Of a stretch of DNA of 42,034 nucleotides, positions 34,335 through 42,034 are shown in pieces. Positions within the stretch are counted from its first letter, which is position 1; each line of letters opens with the position of its first letter. This DNA comes from Streptomyces sp. JJ66 (GTDB taxonomy: Bacteria; Actinomycetota; Actinomycetes; Streptomycetales; Streptomycetaceae): positions 110,652 to 152,685 of the forward strand of contig NZ_JAEVFI010000006.1 of assembly GCF_019303495.1 (NCBI RefSeq), written 5' to 3'. Below the pieces are notes generated by a model, which saw only the letters and a list, made by a program, of their open reading frames with translations, had not been told where the DNA came from and ran no database searches. Both the position numbers and the translations under genes were made by a program.

Positions 34335-35626
34335 CCTCGTTCCTTTACGAGCGGGGTGGGGTCTGGGGAGCGGCCGGGGAGCGGCCATAGGTCCTCGTGG
34401 TGCAGCTCGGCCGGGGCGTATTTGCCCAGGGCGCTAATCAGGAGGCGCAGTTCGACCGCGAGAGAGTCGACGAGTCGGCTCAGCCCCTCCTTCGGGTCCT
34501 CGTCGACGGCGAGGAAGGCGGCGCGCCCCAGTCCGACGGCCCGGGCGCCGAGGGCCAGTGCCTTGGCTGCGCGGGACCCATCGTGCATGCGTCCGGAGAC
34601 GAGCAGGCAGTCGTTGCCGGGGGCCAGGCGCAGCAGGCACTCGGCGAGGGGGAGGCCGACATGGTTGAGGAAGGAGTGCGGGGCCCAGCCGGAGCCGCCT
34701 TCGGCGCCGTCCACGGTCACAGCGTCGGCCCCGGCGTCCCAGGCGGTGCGGGCGGCCTCGCGGACGTCCCGACCCGGGGGGAGCTTCACCCAGACCCGAG
34801 CGCGCGGGTAGTTGTTGCGCATCATCCGGATCTGCTGGCGGAGGATCTCGGTGGTGAACGTGCCGGGGCTGGCGCAGCGCAGTACGTGGTCCGCATCTGT
34901 GCCGTAGACGGGCTCGACGGTGAAGCGTTCGGCGGTCGCGGCGGCCAGCTCGGCGGACAGGACGGTCATGCCGCCGAGTCCCGGCTTGGCGCCCTGGCCG
35001 ACCTTCAGCTCGAAGGCAAGGCGGCCGGAGTCGAGGAGGGGGCGGGCACTGGGGTCGCTGTAGACCATGTTCCAGACCTCGGCGTCGGCGTCCTCGGTGC
35101 TCTGCTGGACGGCGATCCCGCCGACCCCGTCGGGAAGTTCGGCGAGGTACTCGCAGATCCGGGCGCGCAGGGTGCGGTCGTCGCCGTCGGCGTCCGGAAG
35201 CCGGCCGAAGCCGCGTGAGGGCATGATGTTCTCCCCGATCACCATGGGGAGGCCGAGCCGACCGGCCTGGCGGCTCAGCGCGTTGGCCAGGTCCGCGCTC
35301 GCGACCTGGGTGGAGCCGAGGGCGGAGACGTACAGAGGCAGGGGCGCGGTGAGGCCGCCGATCCGGGTGGTCAGGTCCACGTCCGTGTGGTGGGGTTCCC
35401 GGCCGAGGTCGATGAGTTTCTCCAGGCGCCCGGGCATCAGCACCGGGGGGACCAGGCGGAGGGCGTCCAGCTCGTCGCCCGCGACGGCCGGGGCAGGCAC
35501 AGCGCCCGCCCCGTACAGCGCGGTGCCGTAGACGGGCAGGGGCGGGAAGGCGCTCGCGGCGCCCTCGCGGGCCCGGGTCCGTACGGCGTCCTCGGGGAAG
35601 CCGGCGGCTCGCAGGGTGCCGGTCAC
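34331..35626 (-). CDS. GltB-type FMN-binding oxidoreductase domain protein
   Basis: A 431-residue TIM-barrel protein matching the FMN/2-oxoglutarate domain of glutamate synthase: PLYVSALGSTQVASADLANA, GRLAFELKVGQGAKPGLGGM (cf. KxxQGAKPGxGG of GltB), VWVKLPPGRDVREAARTAWD, GADAVTVDGAEGGSGWAPHS and the phosphate-binding ALGARAVGLGRAA. It lacks a glutaminase domain, and the Cys cluster for a 3Fe-4S centre is not seen. Stand-alone proteins of this type are often of unknown reaction. GTG at 35626 overlaps the stop of the AsnA-like gene (GTGA). Reductive amination or oxidation of a pathway amino acid is a guess. Confidence 0.82.
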   Translation of the reverse strand: MTGTLRAAGFPEDAVRTRAREGAASAFPPLPVYGTALYGAGAVPAPAVAGDELDALRLVPPVLMPGRLEKLIDLGREPHHTDVDLTTRIGGLTAPLPLYVSALGSTQVASADLANALSRQAGRLGLPMVIGENIMPSRGFGRLPDADGDDRTLRARICEYLAELPDGVGGIAVQQSTEDADAEVWNMVYSDPSARPLLDSGRLAFELKVGQGAKPGLGGMTVLSAELAAATAERFTVEPVYGTDADHVLRCASPGTFTTEILRQQIRMMRNNYPRARVWVKLPPGRDVREAARTAWDAGADAVTVDGAEGGSGWAPHSFLNHVGLPLAECLLRLAPGNDCLLVSGRMHDGSRAAKALALGARAVGLGRAAFLAVDEDPKEGLSRLVDSLAVELRLLISALGKYAPAELHHEDLWPLPGRSPDPTPLVKERG

Positions 35627-36648
35627 GGGGAGACCACCCCGGGGACCTTCGGGTAGGCGTTGGCCTCCCAGACGTGGTCGAGGCCGGCGACGTAGCGGGT
35701 GAGGCGCTCCAGGCCGATGCCGAAGCCGGCGCTCGCGGGGATGCCCTCTCGGGCCAGCTCCAGGTACCAGCCATACTTGGCGGGGTTTTCGCCGGTCTCG
35801 CGGATGCGGGTGACGATGGTGCGGTAGTCCGATTCGCGTTCGCTGCCGCTGCACAGCTCGCCGTACCCCTCCGGGGCTATCAGGTCGAAGCTCTGGAGGA
35901 CGCCGGGGTTGTCGGGGTTCTCCCGATCGTAGAAGCCGCGCGAGCCCTTGGGGTACTCGGTGACGAAGAAGGCGCCGTCGCTCGCGCGGGAGAGCAGGGC
36001 CTCGGCCCGCCAGTCGATCTCGGCGTCGGGGCTCTGCTCGTGGCCCAGCTCCCCGAGCCGGCGGGCGGCCTCGGTGTGGGTGTGGCGGCCGAAGCGGGCG
36101 CGGAGGATCCGGGTGAGCGCCTCGCGGTCGCGCCCCAGGCTGTCCAGTTCGGCGGCCATGGTCGTGGCCACGTCCTCGACGACGTACGCGACCAGATCCT
36201 CGGCCACGTCCATGATCTCGTCGCGGGTCGCGCCGGCGACCTCCACGTCGATCTGGTGGAACTCGGCGAGGTGCCGACTGGTCGAGGTGGTCTCCAGCGG
36301 CTCCAGGCGGACGTTGGGCGCGATGCAGAAGATCTTGTCGAAGGCCAGGAGGGAGGCCTGCTTGTGGAGGATCGCGCTGGTCATCAACTTGTACGGGTGG
36401 CCGTAGAAGTCGATGTCGACCTGCTTGGCGCCGCGCGCGCCCGGGTCCGTGACCGGGCCGATGATCGGCGGGAGCAGCTCGGTGAAGCCGCGTCGTGTCA
36501 GGTGCTCGCGGGCGGCGGTGAGGATGCGCTGCTGGACGCGCAGGACCGCCCGGGTGCGGGGCGAGGTGAGGTGGGCGCGGGGGTCGCTCGGCGGGACGTC
36601 CGCTTCCAGGACGCTTCCCGGCTCCGGGCGCGTGGTCGGGGTGGTCAT
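35623..36648 (-). CDS. Archaeal-type asparagine synthetase-like enzyme (AsnRS/AspRS paralogue)
   Basis: A 341-residue class II aminoacyl-tRNA-synthetase-like catalytic domain without the anticodon-binding OB fold. Motif 2 lies in FCIAPNVRLEPLETTSTSRH and LAEFHQIDVEVA; motif 3 is SAGFGIGLERLTRYVAG. This is the layout of archaeal asparagine synthetase A, which makes Asn from Asp, ATP and ammonia. Next to glutamate mutase its natural substrate may be 3-methylaspartate, giving 3-methylasparagine, or an adenylated aspartyl intermediate passed to another amine. ATG at 36648 overlaps the GlmE stop (ATGA). Confidence 0.85.
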   Translation of the reverse strand: MTTPTTRPEPGSVLEADVPPSDPRAHLTSPRTRAVLRVQQRILTAAREHLTRRGFTELLPPIIGPVTDPGARGAKQVDIDFYGHPYKLMTSAILHKQASLLAFDKIFCIAPNVRLEPLETTSTSRHLAEFHQIDVEVAGATRDEIMDVAEDLVAYVVEDVATTMAAELDSLGRDREALTRILRARFGRHTHTEAARRLGELGHEQSPDAEIDWRAEALLSRASDGAFFVTEYPKGSRGFYDRENPDNPGVLQSFDLIAPEGYGELCSGSERESDYRTIVTRIRETGENPAKYGWYLELAREGIPASAGFGIGLERLTRYVAGLDHVWEANAYPKVPGVVSP

Positions 36649-37976
36649 GTGGTGGTCTCCAAACGCAGATGAGCCGGTTCGGCGTCGAGCGTGCGTCGAT
36701 CGAACGCGCGGGCGACGTGGGACAGGGAGGTGAGCAGGCCGGAGGAGGTCACCCGGCCGATGGCGTGGCGGGCGTCGGCGGGCGGCGCGATGGGCAGTCC
36801 GCCGGTGCTCGCCCACTGCAGGCGACCGTCGCCGTCGATGACCCCGCGGGTGCGTCCCGCGTTGTCGGGGTGCAGGCAGTAGGGGACGTCGAGCCGGCCC
36901 AGGGCGAAGGCCTCGGCGAGCGCGGCGCCGACGTCGGAGCCGAGCTCCAGCACCCCGGCGATGATGGCGAGGGCCTCGTCGTGGATGCCAGTGTCCTCGA
37001 CGGGCGGCGGGGCGGGGCGGGCGGCGGCGCGGTCGGCCGCGGCGGCGGCGTGCTCCAGCGCGGTGACGTTCTCCGCGATGGTCGGGATCCGGTGGGCCTC
37101 CGCCGTGGTCTTGACGATCAGCCGCTCGGCGCCGGCGTCCACCGTGAGGGTCGCGGCCGCGTCGAGGAGGGCGAGGGCGCCCTCCGGGGTGTGGGGGTAG
37201 AGGCCCATGTAGGTGTAGACGACGACGTGCCGGTCCACATCGGGCAGCAGAGCGTCGGCCAGCCGCCGCAGGGCGGTGATCGCCTCCAGGTCCTGGGCCC
37301 GGTCGGTCTGTTGGGCGTAGCTGAGGGACACGCTGCGGATGCCGTGCTGCCGGAAGAACAGCGCCTCCAGCACGCTCATGGCGACGAGCAGGCTGGGCGG
37401 GCACAGCTGGCCCAACAGGCAGCCTCCGAAGGTCTCCAGGTGCGGGGTGATCCCGGATTCGCCGGTGCGGGCGAAGAGTTCGCAGGACCGCGCCCAGTTC
37501 GCGATGGACCGGCGCAGCGGCATCCGGCTGTAGGGCAGGCAATAGGAGACGGGGCCGCCCTCGGTGGCGTCGAGGCCGAGGACGGCCATCGCGCGGAAGA
37601 TGGCGGTCGGGTCGGCCGAGCCGTGCCGGACCTGCACCGGGAAGTCGGCGTCCCGGATCCCACGCAGCACCTCTCGGGTGGTGTCCGGGGCGTGGGCGGC
37701 GATCGGGTAGCCGTTGAGCGCGGTGCCGGCGGCCAGGGCGGCACGGGCCGCCGCGTCGTCGCCGACCCGGGTGTAGCTGTCGATGGTGAGGGTGCCGGCG
37801 GTGTGGGCAGCCGCCTCGCGGGTCGCGAGGAGGCCCTCGCGCATCAGGGCCGGGTCGCTCATGCCCATACGGGGCTGGACGACGAGCCGGCCCGCGGCCC
37901 GGGCCCGGGAGACGAACCCGGCGAAGCCGGCGGCCCGGTCCGGCGCCGGGGGCCGTGCCGGGGTCGTTGTCGTCAT
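36645..37976 (-). CDS. glmE: Glutamate mutase epsilon subunit (methylaspartate mutase E)
   Basis: A 443-residue TIM-barrel subunit, a little shorter than the usual about 480. With the B12-binding sigma subunit it converts L-glutamate to L-threo-3-methylaspartate through adenosylcobalamin radicals. Family motifs include VVQPRMGMSDP, GTLTIDSYTRVGDD, VRHGSADPTAIFRAM, GGPVSYCLPYSRMPL, LETFGGCLLGQLCPPSLLVA and AERLIVKTTAEAHRIPT. ATG at 37976 follows AGGAGGAG. It is the first gene of the leftward five-gene operon and is divergent from its sigma partner, an unusual split of the two subunits onto opposite strands. Confidence 0.92.
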   Translation of the reverse strand: MTTTTPARPPAPDRAAGFAGFVSRARAAGRLVVQPRMGMSDPALMREGLLATREAAAHTAGTLTIDSYTRVGDDAAARAALAAGTALNGYPIAAHAPDTTREVLRGIRDADFPVQVRHGSADPTAIFRAMAVLGLDATEGGPVSYCLPYSRMPLRRSIANWARSCELFARTGESGITPHLETFGGCLLGQLCPPSLLVAMSVLEALFFRQHGIRSVSLSYAQQTDRAQDLEAITALRRLADALLPDVDRHVVVYTYMGLYPHTPEGALALLDAAATLTVDAGAERLIVKTTAEAHRIPTIAENVTALEHAAAAADRAAARPAPPPVEDTGIHDEALAIIAGVLELGSDVGAALAEAFALGRLDVPYCLHPDNAGRTRGVIDGDGRLQWASTGGLPIAPPADARHAIGRVTSSGLLTSLSHVARAFDRRTLDAEPAHLRLETTT

Positions 37977-38209
37977 GGTTCGTCTCCTCCTGGGGTCCCT
38001 CGTGCCGTTGCCTCGGTCGACCATAGGGGCGGCCGGGAGCGGTGCCGGGCAGGAGGAGCGGCAGCGATGAGGCAGTTTCAGGGACCGTCGGGAAAGCGGC
38101 TTCGGGGCGGCCGGAAACTGCCCCCGCGCTGCCGGGCGCACTGCCCCAGGGCCCCGATTCGCGTGCCTAGTGTGTCGATTCGCTCCCGACGTCCAGAGAA
38201 ATCAAAGGG
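37977..38209. promoter_or_regulatory. Divergent promoter region of the cluster
   Basis: A 233-bp gap between glmE (leftward) and glmS (rightward) must hold both operon promoters. CCTAGTGTG near 38167 is a possible -10 for the rightward operon. No cobalamin riboswitch was recognised. I see no clear operator dyad. Confidence 0.45.
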
Positions 38210-38674
38210 ATGGAACTCGACACAGCAATCGGCGCAGTCGACACCCGGTCACGCGAACGTCGCACGGTCGTCGTGTCGAGCATGGCGTCCGATTCCCACA
38301 CATGGAATCTCGTGTTCCTGCAATTGCTCCTCGAGGAACTCGGCCATGACGTGATCAATCTCGGCGCGTGCGTCCCCGACGACCTGCTGGTGGCGCGGTG
38401 CCTTGCCGATCGGCCCGATCTGCTCGTGCTGAGCAGCGTCAACGGGCACGGTCTGCAGGACGGCCTCCGGGTGATCGGGGCGCTGCGGGGGCGGCCGGAA
38501 CTCGCCGGACTCCCCGTGGTCATCGGCGGGAAGCTGGGCATTGGAGGCGCCGATCCGCGCCGCGCCCCGGTCCTGCTCGCCGCGGGATTCGACGCGGTCT
38601 TCGAGGAGGGCGCGTCGAGCGCGGCTCTGTTCCGGACCTTCGTGGACAGCCTCCCCTCGGGCGCACGGTTGTGA
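38210..38674 (+). CDS. glmS: Glutamate mutase sigma subunit (B12-binding)
   Basis: A 154-residue cobalamin-binding Rossmann protein. The cobalt-ligating His is H30 in ASDSHTWN, at the place of the DxHxxG motif, with Asn instead of the usual Gly. SSVNGHG and GGKLGIGG follow as in the family (SxxxGH, GG). It forms the mutase with GlmE. ATG at 38210 gives an N-terminus about 15 residues longer than usual; its ribosome site AAAGGG is immediately adjacent, so the start is uncertain. It opens the rightward operon and is followed by sbnA after 61 bp. Confidence 0.88.
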   Translation: MELDTAIGAVDTRSRERRTVVVSSMASDSHTWNLVFLQLLLEELGHDVINLGACVPDDLLVARCLADRPDLLVLSSVNGHGLQDGLRVIGALRGRPELAGLPVVIGGKLGIGGADPRRAPVLLAAGFDAVFEEGASSAALFRTFVDSLPSGARL

Positions 38675-38735
38675 GGCCCCGCCCGTCGTCGCCCTCCACG
38701 ACCGCACCTGCCGAGCACGAGCCTGGAGAGAAGAA

Positions 38736-39746
38736 GTGACAGCTGAGCAGGCTTCCGACGTCAGCAGCGGGAACGCCTTCCTCGAACTGCCGTATTTCCT
38801 TCCGTCCTTCGACACCTTCGTCAAATTGGAGGGGCTCAACCCGGCCGGTTCCATCAAGATGAAGGCCGCCCGGGAAATGGTGGACGCGGCGGAGGCTCAG
38901 GGACTCATAGGGCCCGACACCCGGCTGATCGAATCGACCTCGGGGAATCTCGGGATCGCCCTCGCCTCGATCTGCGCGGCCCGGGGGTATCCGCTCACCG
39001 TGGTAGCGGACCCGAACGCCAACGCGCGCAGCCTGAAGTACATCCGGGCCCTGGGCGCCGATCTCGTCGTCGTGACGGAACGGGACGCCGCCGGCAGCTA
39101 CCTGCGGACCCGTATCGACCTGATCCGGCGCCGGGTCGCCGCCGACCCCCGGCTGCTGTGGCTGAACCAGTACACCAACCCCGCCAACGTAAATGCCCAC
39201 GTCAACCACACCGGGCCGGAGATCTTCAAGGGCTTCGGGCTGCCCGACTGGCTGTTCGTGGGCACCGGCACCTCCGGCACCCTGATGGGCTGCGTGCGCT
39301 ACCTGCGGAACATGGGCGCGCCGACCACGGTCGTCGCGGTCGACGCCCTCGGCTCGGTGACCTTCGGCGGGCCGCCCGGCCGTCGGCTGCTGCCGGGTTT
39401 GGGGGTGAGCCGGCGCCCCGAGATCTTCCACGACGACGGCTCCTTCCTGAAGGCGGTCATCGGCGAGGAGGACACCATCCGCGCCTGCCGCCGGGTGGCC
39501 CGCGAGTACGGGCTGCTGCTGGGGGGCTCCTCCGGCACCGTCCTGGCCGCCGTGGGCTCCTTCCGTGACCGGATCGCGCCCGGCAGCCGCGTCCTGGCCA
39601 TCTCCCCCGACATGGGGGACGGCTATCTCGACTCGATCTACGACGACCGCTGGGTCGCCGAACGCTTCGGCGCCGGGGTGCTCGAACCCGCCCGGTCCGT
39701 CCGCTCCCCCCAGTCTCCCGTCTCCCAAGGAACCCTCCATGTCTGA
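38736..39746 (+). CDS. sbnA: 2,3-Diaminopropionate biosynthesis protein SbnA
   Basis: A 336-residue PLP enzyme of the cysteine-synthase fold. The PLP lysine is K41 in NPAGSIKMKAA; the substrate loop is ESTSGNLGIALA; the phosphate-binding loop is GTGTSGTLMGC. SbnA joins O-phospho-L-serine to L-glutamate to give N-(1-amino-1-carboxy-2-ethyl)glutamate. GTG at 38736 follows GGAGAG. Its stop overlaps the SbnB start by 8 bases. With SbnB it gives L-2,3-diaminopropionate for the peptide. Confidence 0.92.
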   Translation: MTAEQASDVSSGNAFLELPYFLPSFDTFVKLEGLNPAGSIKMKAAREMVDAAEAQGLIGPDTRLIESTSGNLGIALASICAARGYPLTVVADPNANARSLKYIRALGADLVVVTERDAAGSYLRTRIDLIRRRVAADPRLLWLNQYTNPANVNAHVNHTGPEIFKGFGLPDWLFVGTGTSGTLMGCVRYLRNMGAPTTVVAVDALGSVTFGGPPGRRLLPGLGVSRRPEIFHDDGSFLKAVIGEEDTIRACRRVAREYGLLLGGSSGTVLAAVGSFRDRIAPGSRVLAISPDMGDGYLDSIYDDRWVAERFGAGVLEPARSVRSPQSPVSQGTLHV

Positions 39747-40815
39747 GTCCCCGACCACCCCGACCGCCCCGACTACCGGCGCGGCCACGGCCGCCGAGCC
39801 GGCCGTGCCCGCGTTCTCCGTCCTCAACGGGCGGGACGTGGTGGCGCTGCTCGACGGCCGCGAGCGCGAGACCATCGACCGGGTGGCGCGCGCCTACCTG
39901 GCCCACGAGGCCGGCGACAGCGTCAACCCCGACAGCTACTTCCTGCGCTTCCCGCAGAAGCTGGAGGCCCGGATCATCGCCCTCCCCGCCTACCTGGGCG
40001 GGGACGTGGAGATGGCCGGCCTGAAGTGGATCGGCAGCTTCCCCGGCAACGTCGCCTCCGGGCTGCCCCGGGCCTCGGCCGTCCTCGTCCTCAACGACTT
40101 CGCCACCGGCTACCCCGTCGTCGTGATGGAGGCCGGGTCCGTGAGCGCCGCCCGCACGGCCGCCTCGGCGGCCCTCGCCGCGACCACCCTCGGCGGCGGG
40201 AACCCGCGCTCGGTGGGTGTGGTCGGCGGCGGCGTGATCGCCCGGACCATCTGCCGCTACCTGGCCGCCGCCGACGTGCCGCTGACCGCGGTGCGCTGCC
40301 ACGACCTCGACGCCGCCTCCGCCACGGCGCTCGCCGACCACCTGCGGGAGCGGTACGGCTCCGAGGCCGCCCCGGCCGGCCTGGCCGAGGCCCTCGACTG
40401 CGACCTCGTCGTCCTCGCCACCACCGCCGCGAAGCCGTACGTCCCGGCCGACACCCGGTTCCGCCCCGAGCAGCTCGTCCTCAACATCTCGCTGCGCGAC
40501 CTGGCCCCCGAGATCCTCTTCGAGGTCGACAACGTCTTCGACGACGTCGAGCACTGCATGAAGGCCGACACCTCGCCCCACCTGGCCGAACAGCTCAGTG
40601 GTGGCCGCGAGTTCGTCACCGGCACCCTCGCCGGCGTGCTCAACGGGACGGTGACCCTCGACCCCGAACGGGCCACCGTCTTCTCCCCGTTCGGCCTCGG
40701 CGTCCTCGACCTCGCCGTCGGCCACGAGCTGTACCGGCGGGCCCGCGAGAAGGGCCTGCTCGTCGAACTGCCGCATTTCTTCGGCGAGACCCGGCGCTGG
40801 CCGAGCTCCGTCTGA
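39739..40815 (+). CDS. sbnB: 2,3-Diaminopropionate biosynthesis protein SbnB
   Basis: A 358-residue NAD-dependent enzyme of the ornithine cyclodeaminase/mu-crystallin family. It oxidatively cleaves the SbnA product to L-2,3-diaminopropionate and 2-oxoglutarate. Motifs include KWIGSFPGNVASGLPRASAV, the dinucleotide loop GVVGGGVIARTICRY, CDLVVLATTAAKPYV and VFSPFGLGVLDLAVG. ATG at 39739 follows AAGGAA. It is tightly coupled to sbnA; the NRPS gene begins 58 bp later. Confidence 0.93.
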   Translation: MSESPTTPTAPTTGAATAAEPAVPAFSVLNGRDVVALLDGRERETIDRVARAYLAHEAGDSVNPDSYFLRFPQKLEARIIALPAYLGGDVEMAGLKWIGSFPGNVASGLPRASAVLVLNDFATGYPVVVMEAGSVSAARTAASAALAATTLGGGNPRSVGVVGGGVIARTICRYLAAADVPLTAVRCHDLDAASATALADHLRERYGSEAAPAGLAEALDCDLVVLATTAAKPYVPADTRFRPEQLVLNISLRDLAPEILFEVDNVFDDVEHCMKADTSPHLAEQLSGGREFVTGTLAGVLNGTVTLDPERATVFSPFGLGVLDLAVGHELYRRAREKGLLVELPHFFGETRRWPSSV

Positions 40816-40873
40816 CCGGGCCGGCGCCGGTCATCCGTCAAGAGTGAAGTACGAGGCTTTGGAGATGGTGGGG

Positions 40874-42034
40874 ATGTCCCGACACCGTGAGGAGACGGCC
40901 GTGGGCCGCCCGACGGATTCCTGCGTGCACGAACTGTTCGAGGAGTGGGCCGCGCGGACCCCCGACGCGACCGCGCTGGTCTCCGGGGCCGGGGCGATGA
41001 GCTACGCCGAACTGGACCGGCGGGCCGACCGGCTCGCCCGGCACCTCGTCGCCCGGGGCGCCCGTCCCGGCGCGGTGGCGGGCGTCCACCTGGAACGCGG
41101 CCCGGAGCTCGTCGTCGCCGTTCTCGCGGTGCTCAAGGCCGGCCTCGCCTTCACCATGCTCGACCTCCAGTTCCCGACCGCCCGGCTGGCCGACGTGGCC
41201 GACCGGGCCGGCGTGGAGCTGATGGTCAGCCGGGACGAGCTGCTCGCCCCCTGGGCGGACCGGCTGCCCGACCTCGTGATCCGCCTCGACGAGGAACGAC
41301 ACGACGACGGGCACGGAAACGGCGGCACGGACGGGCACGGCTGCACGGACCGGGACACCGGCACGTACGAGGACACCGGCACGGACCGGGACGGCTTCGG
41401 GTCCCTCGGCCGGCGGGCCCACCCCGAGAGCCCCGCCGTGGTCATGTTCACCTCCGGCTCCACCGGCGAGCCCAAGGGCATCGTCGCCCCACACCGCGCG
41501 GTCGTCGGCACCCTGCTGGAGCAGGACTTCGTCTCCTTCGGCACTGACGAGGTGTGGCTCCAGTGCTCCCCGGTCTCCTGGGACGCCTTCCTGCTCGAAC
41601 TCTTCGGACCGCTCCTGACCGGCGCCTCCTGCGTCCTGCAACCGGGCGGCCGGCCCGAGCCGGCCGTCATCGCCGACCTGGTCGCCCGGCACGCGGTCAC
41701 CACCCTCCACGTGTCCGCCGGCCTCATGAACTTCCTGATCGACGAGTACCCGGAGGTCTTCGACCGGGTCGGCCAGGTCATGACCGGCGGCGAGGCCGCC
41801 TCGCTCGTGCACGTCGAGAAGCTGCTGACCCGCCGGCCGGACCTGCGGCTCGTCAACGGCTACTCCCCGGCCGAGAGCATGATCTTCACCGTCGCCCACA
41901 CGGTCTCCCCGGCCGACGCCCGCGCCTCCTCCGTCCCCGTCGGCCTGCCGCTCGCCCACAAGCGGGTGTACGTCCTCGATGAGCGGCTGGAGCCGGTCCC
42001 CGTCGGCACGACCGGCGAGCTGTACATGGCGGGC
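40874..42034 (+). CDS. NRPS adenylation domain, N-terminal part of a synthetase, cut by window edge
   Basis: The protein starts directly with an adenylation domain and no condensation domain. Visible core motifs are: A1/A2 MSYAELDRRADRLARHL and LKAGLAFTMLDLQFP, A3 VVMFTSGSTGEPKG, A4 VSWDAFLLELFGPLL (the Asp that binds the substrate amino group is present), and A5 NGYSPAES, where NxYGPTE is usual. GELYMAG at the edge is A6. It activates an amino acid as AMP ester; the neighbourhood suggests diaminopropionate or methylaspartate, but I do not assign a code. Between A2 and A3 lies a repetitive Asp/Gly/Thr/His stretch (41295-41400). The start may be ATG 40874 or 40865. Confidence 0.9.
   Translation, partial: MSRHREETAVGRPTDSCVHELFEEWAARTPDATALVSGAGAMSYAELDRRADRLARHLVARGARPGAVAGVHLERGPELVVAVLAVLKAGLAFTMLDLQFPTARLADVADRAGVELMVSRDELLAPWADRLPDLVIRLDEERHDDGHGNGGTDGHGCTDRDTGTYEDTGTDRDGFGSLGRRAHPESPAVVMFTSGSTGEPKGIVAPHRAVVGTLLEQDFVSFGTDEVWLQCSPVSWDAFLLELFGPLLTGASCVLQPGGRPEPAVIADLVARHAVTTLHVSAGLMNFLIDEYPEVFDRVGQVMTGGEAASLVHVEKLLTRRPDLRLVNGYSPAESMIFTVAHTVSPADARASSVPVGLPLAHKRVYVLDERLEPVPVGTTGELYMAG

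Noticed and set aside
37977..38209. Cobalamin riboswitch before the glutamate mutase genes
   Set aside because: No B12-box-like conserved core was recognisable on either strand.

Overview
The window is high-GC actinobacterial DNA from a Streptomyces-type chromosome. The evidence is Streptomyces-type gene families (DLW-39, DUF6284, DUF5324, paired class E sortases, CrgA), frequent GTG starts and the conserved ppiA/crgA/trpG/pknB-pbpA-rodA-pstP-fhaB-fhaA neighbourhood, which normally lies close to gyrA and oriC. It divides into five regions.

(1) 1-2587 is the distal end of an integrative (AICE/pSAM2-like) element: a Pycsar-effector-like membrane protein running off the left edge, DUF6284, a GntR/HutC repressor with an inverted operator pair, a GNAT acetyltransferase, and a 45-bp fragment of the 3' end of tRNA-Ile(GAT), the likely attachment-site scar.

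(2) 2588-8050 is core: DLW-39, a secreted two-domain protein, a membrane Ser/Thr kinase, an HTH protein and tRNA-Ala(TGC), followed by a VapBC-like toxin-antitoxin pair and a short IS701-like transposase remnant.

(3) 8044-23889 is the cell-wall, septation and signalling core: two class E sortases, a glutamine amidotransferase, a small membrane protein, DUF881, CrgA, rhomboid, cyclophilin, DUF5324, then PASTA kinase, class B PBP, RodA/FtsW, PP2C phosphatase, two FHA proteins and tRNA-Leu(CAG). The block from the sortases to DUF5324 is reversed, in order and in every strand, compared with the arrangement I recall for M. tuberculosis (ppiA-crgA-Rv0012-trpG-pknB) and S. coelicolor (SCO3848-3857). 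One breakpoint carries the IS701 remnant.

(4) About 23890-32700, directly behind tRNA-Leu, is an accessory zone. It holds a DDE transposase coupled to a tyrosine-recombinase-like protein without catalytic residues, a divergent XRE regulator, a coiled-coil/winged-helix protein, a Tn7/Mu-type DDE transposase frameshifted into a frame that joins its C-terminal domain to a TnsC/TniB-like ATPase, a 66-bp palindrome, a degenerate Nudix-like gene, and a mosaic of MarR, IS5-family and coiled-coil fragments.

(5) 32821-42034 is the start of a nonribosomal peptide cluster. A leftward, translationally coupled operon (glutamate mutase epsilon, archaeal-type asparagine synthetase-like enzyme, GltB-type FMN protein, SnoaL/NTF2-like protein, branched-chain aminotransferase) diverges from a rightward operon (glutamate mutase sigma, SbnA, SbnB, NRPS adenylation domain cut by the window edge). 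Together these genes should provide 3-methylaspartate, possibly its amide, and L-2,3-diaminopropionate. A biosynthetic cluster this close to the replication-origin region is unusual for Streptomyces.
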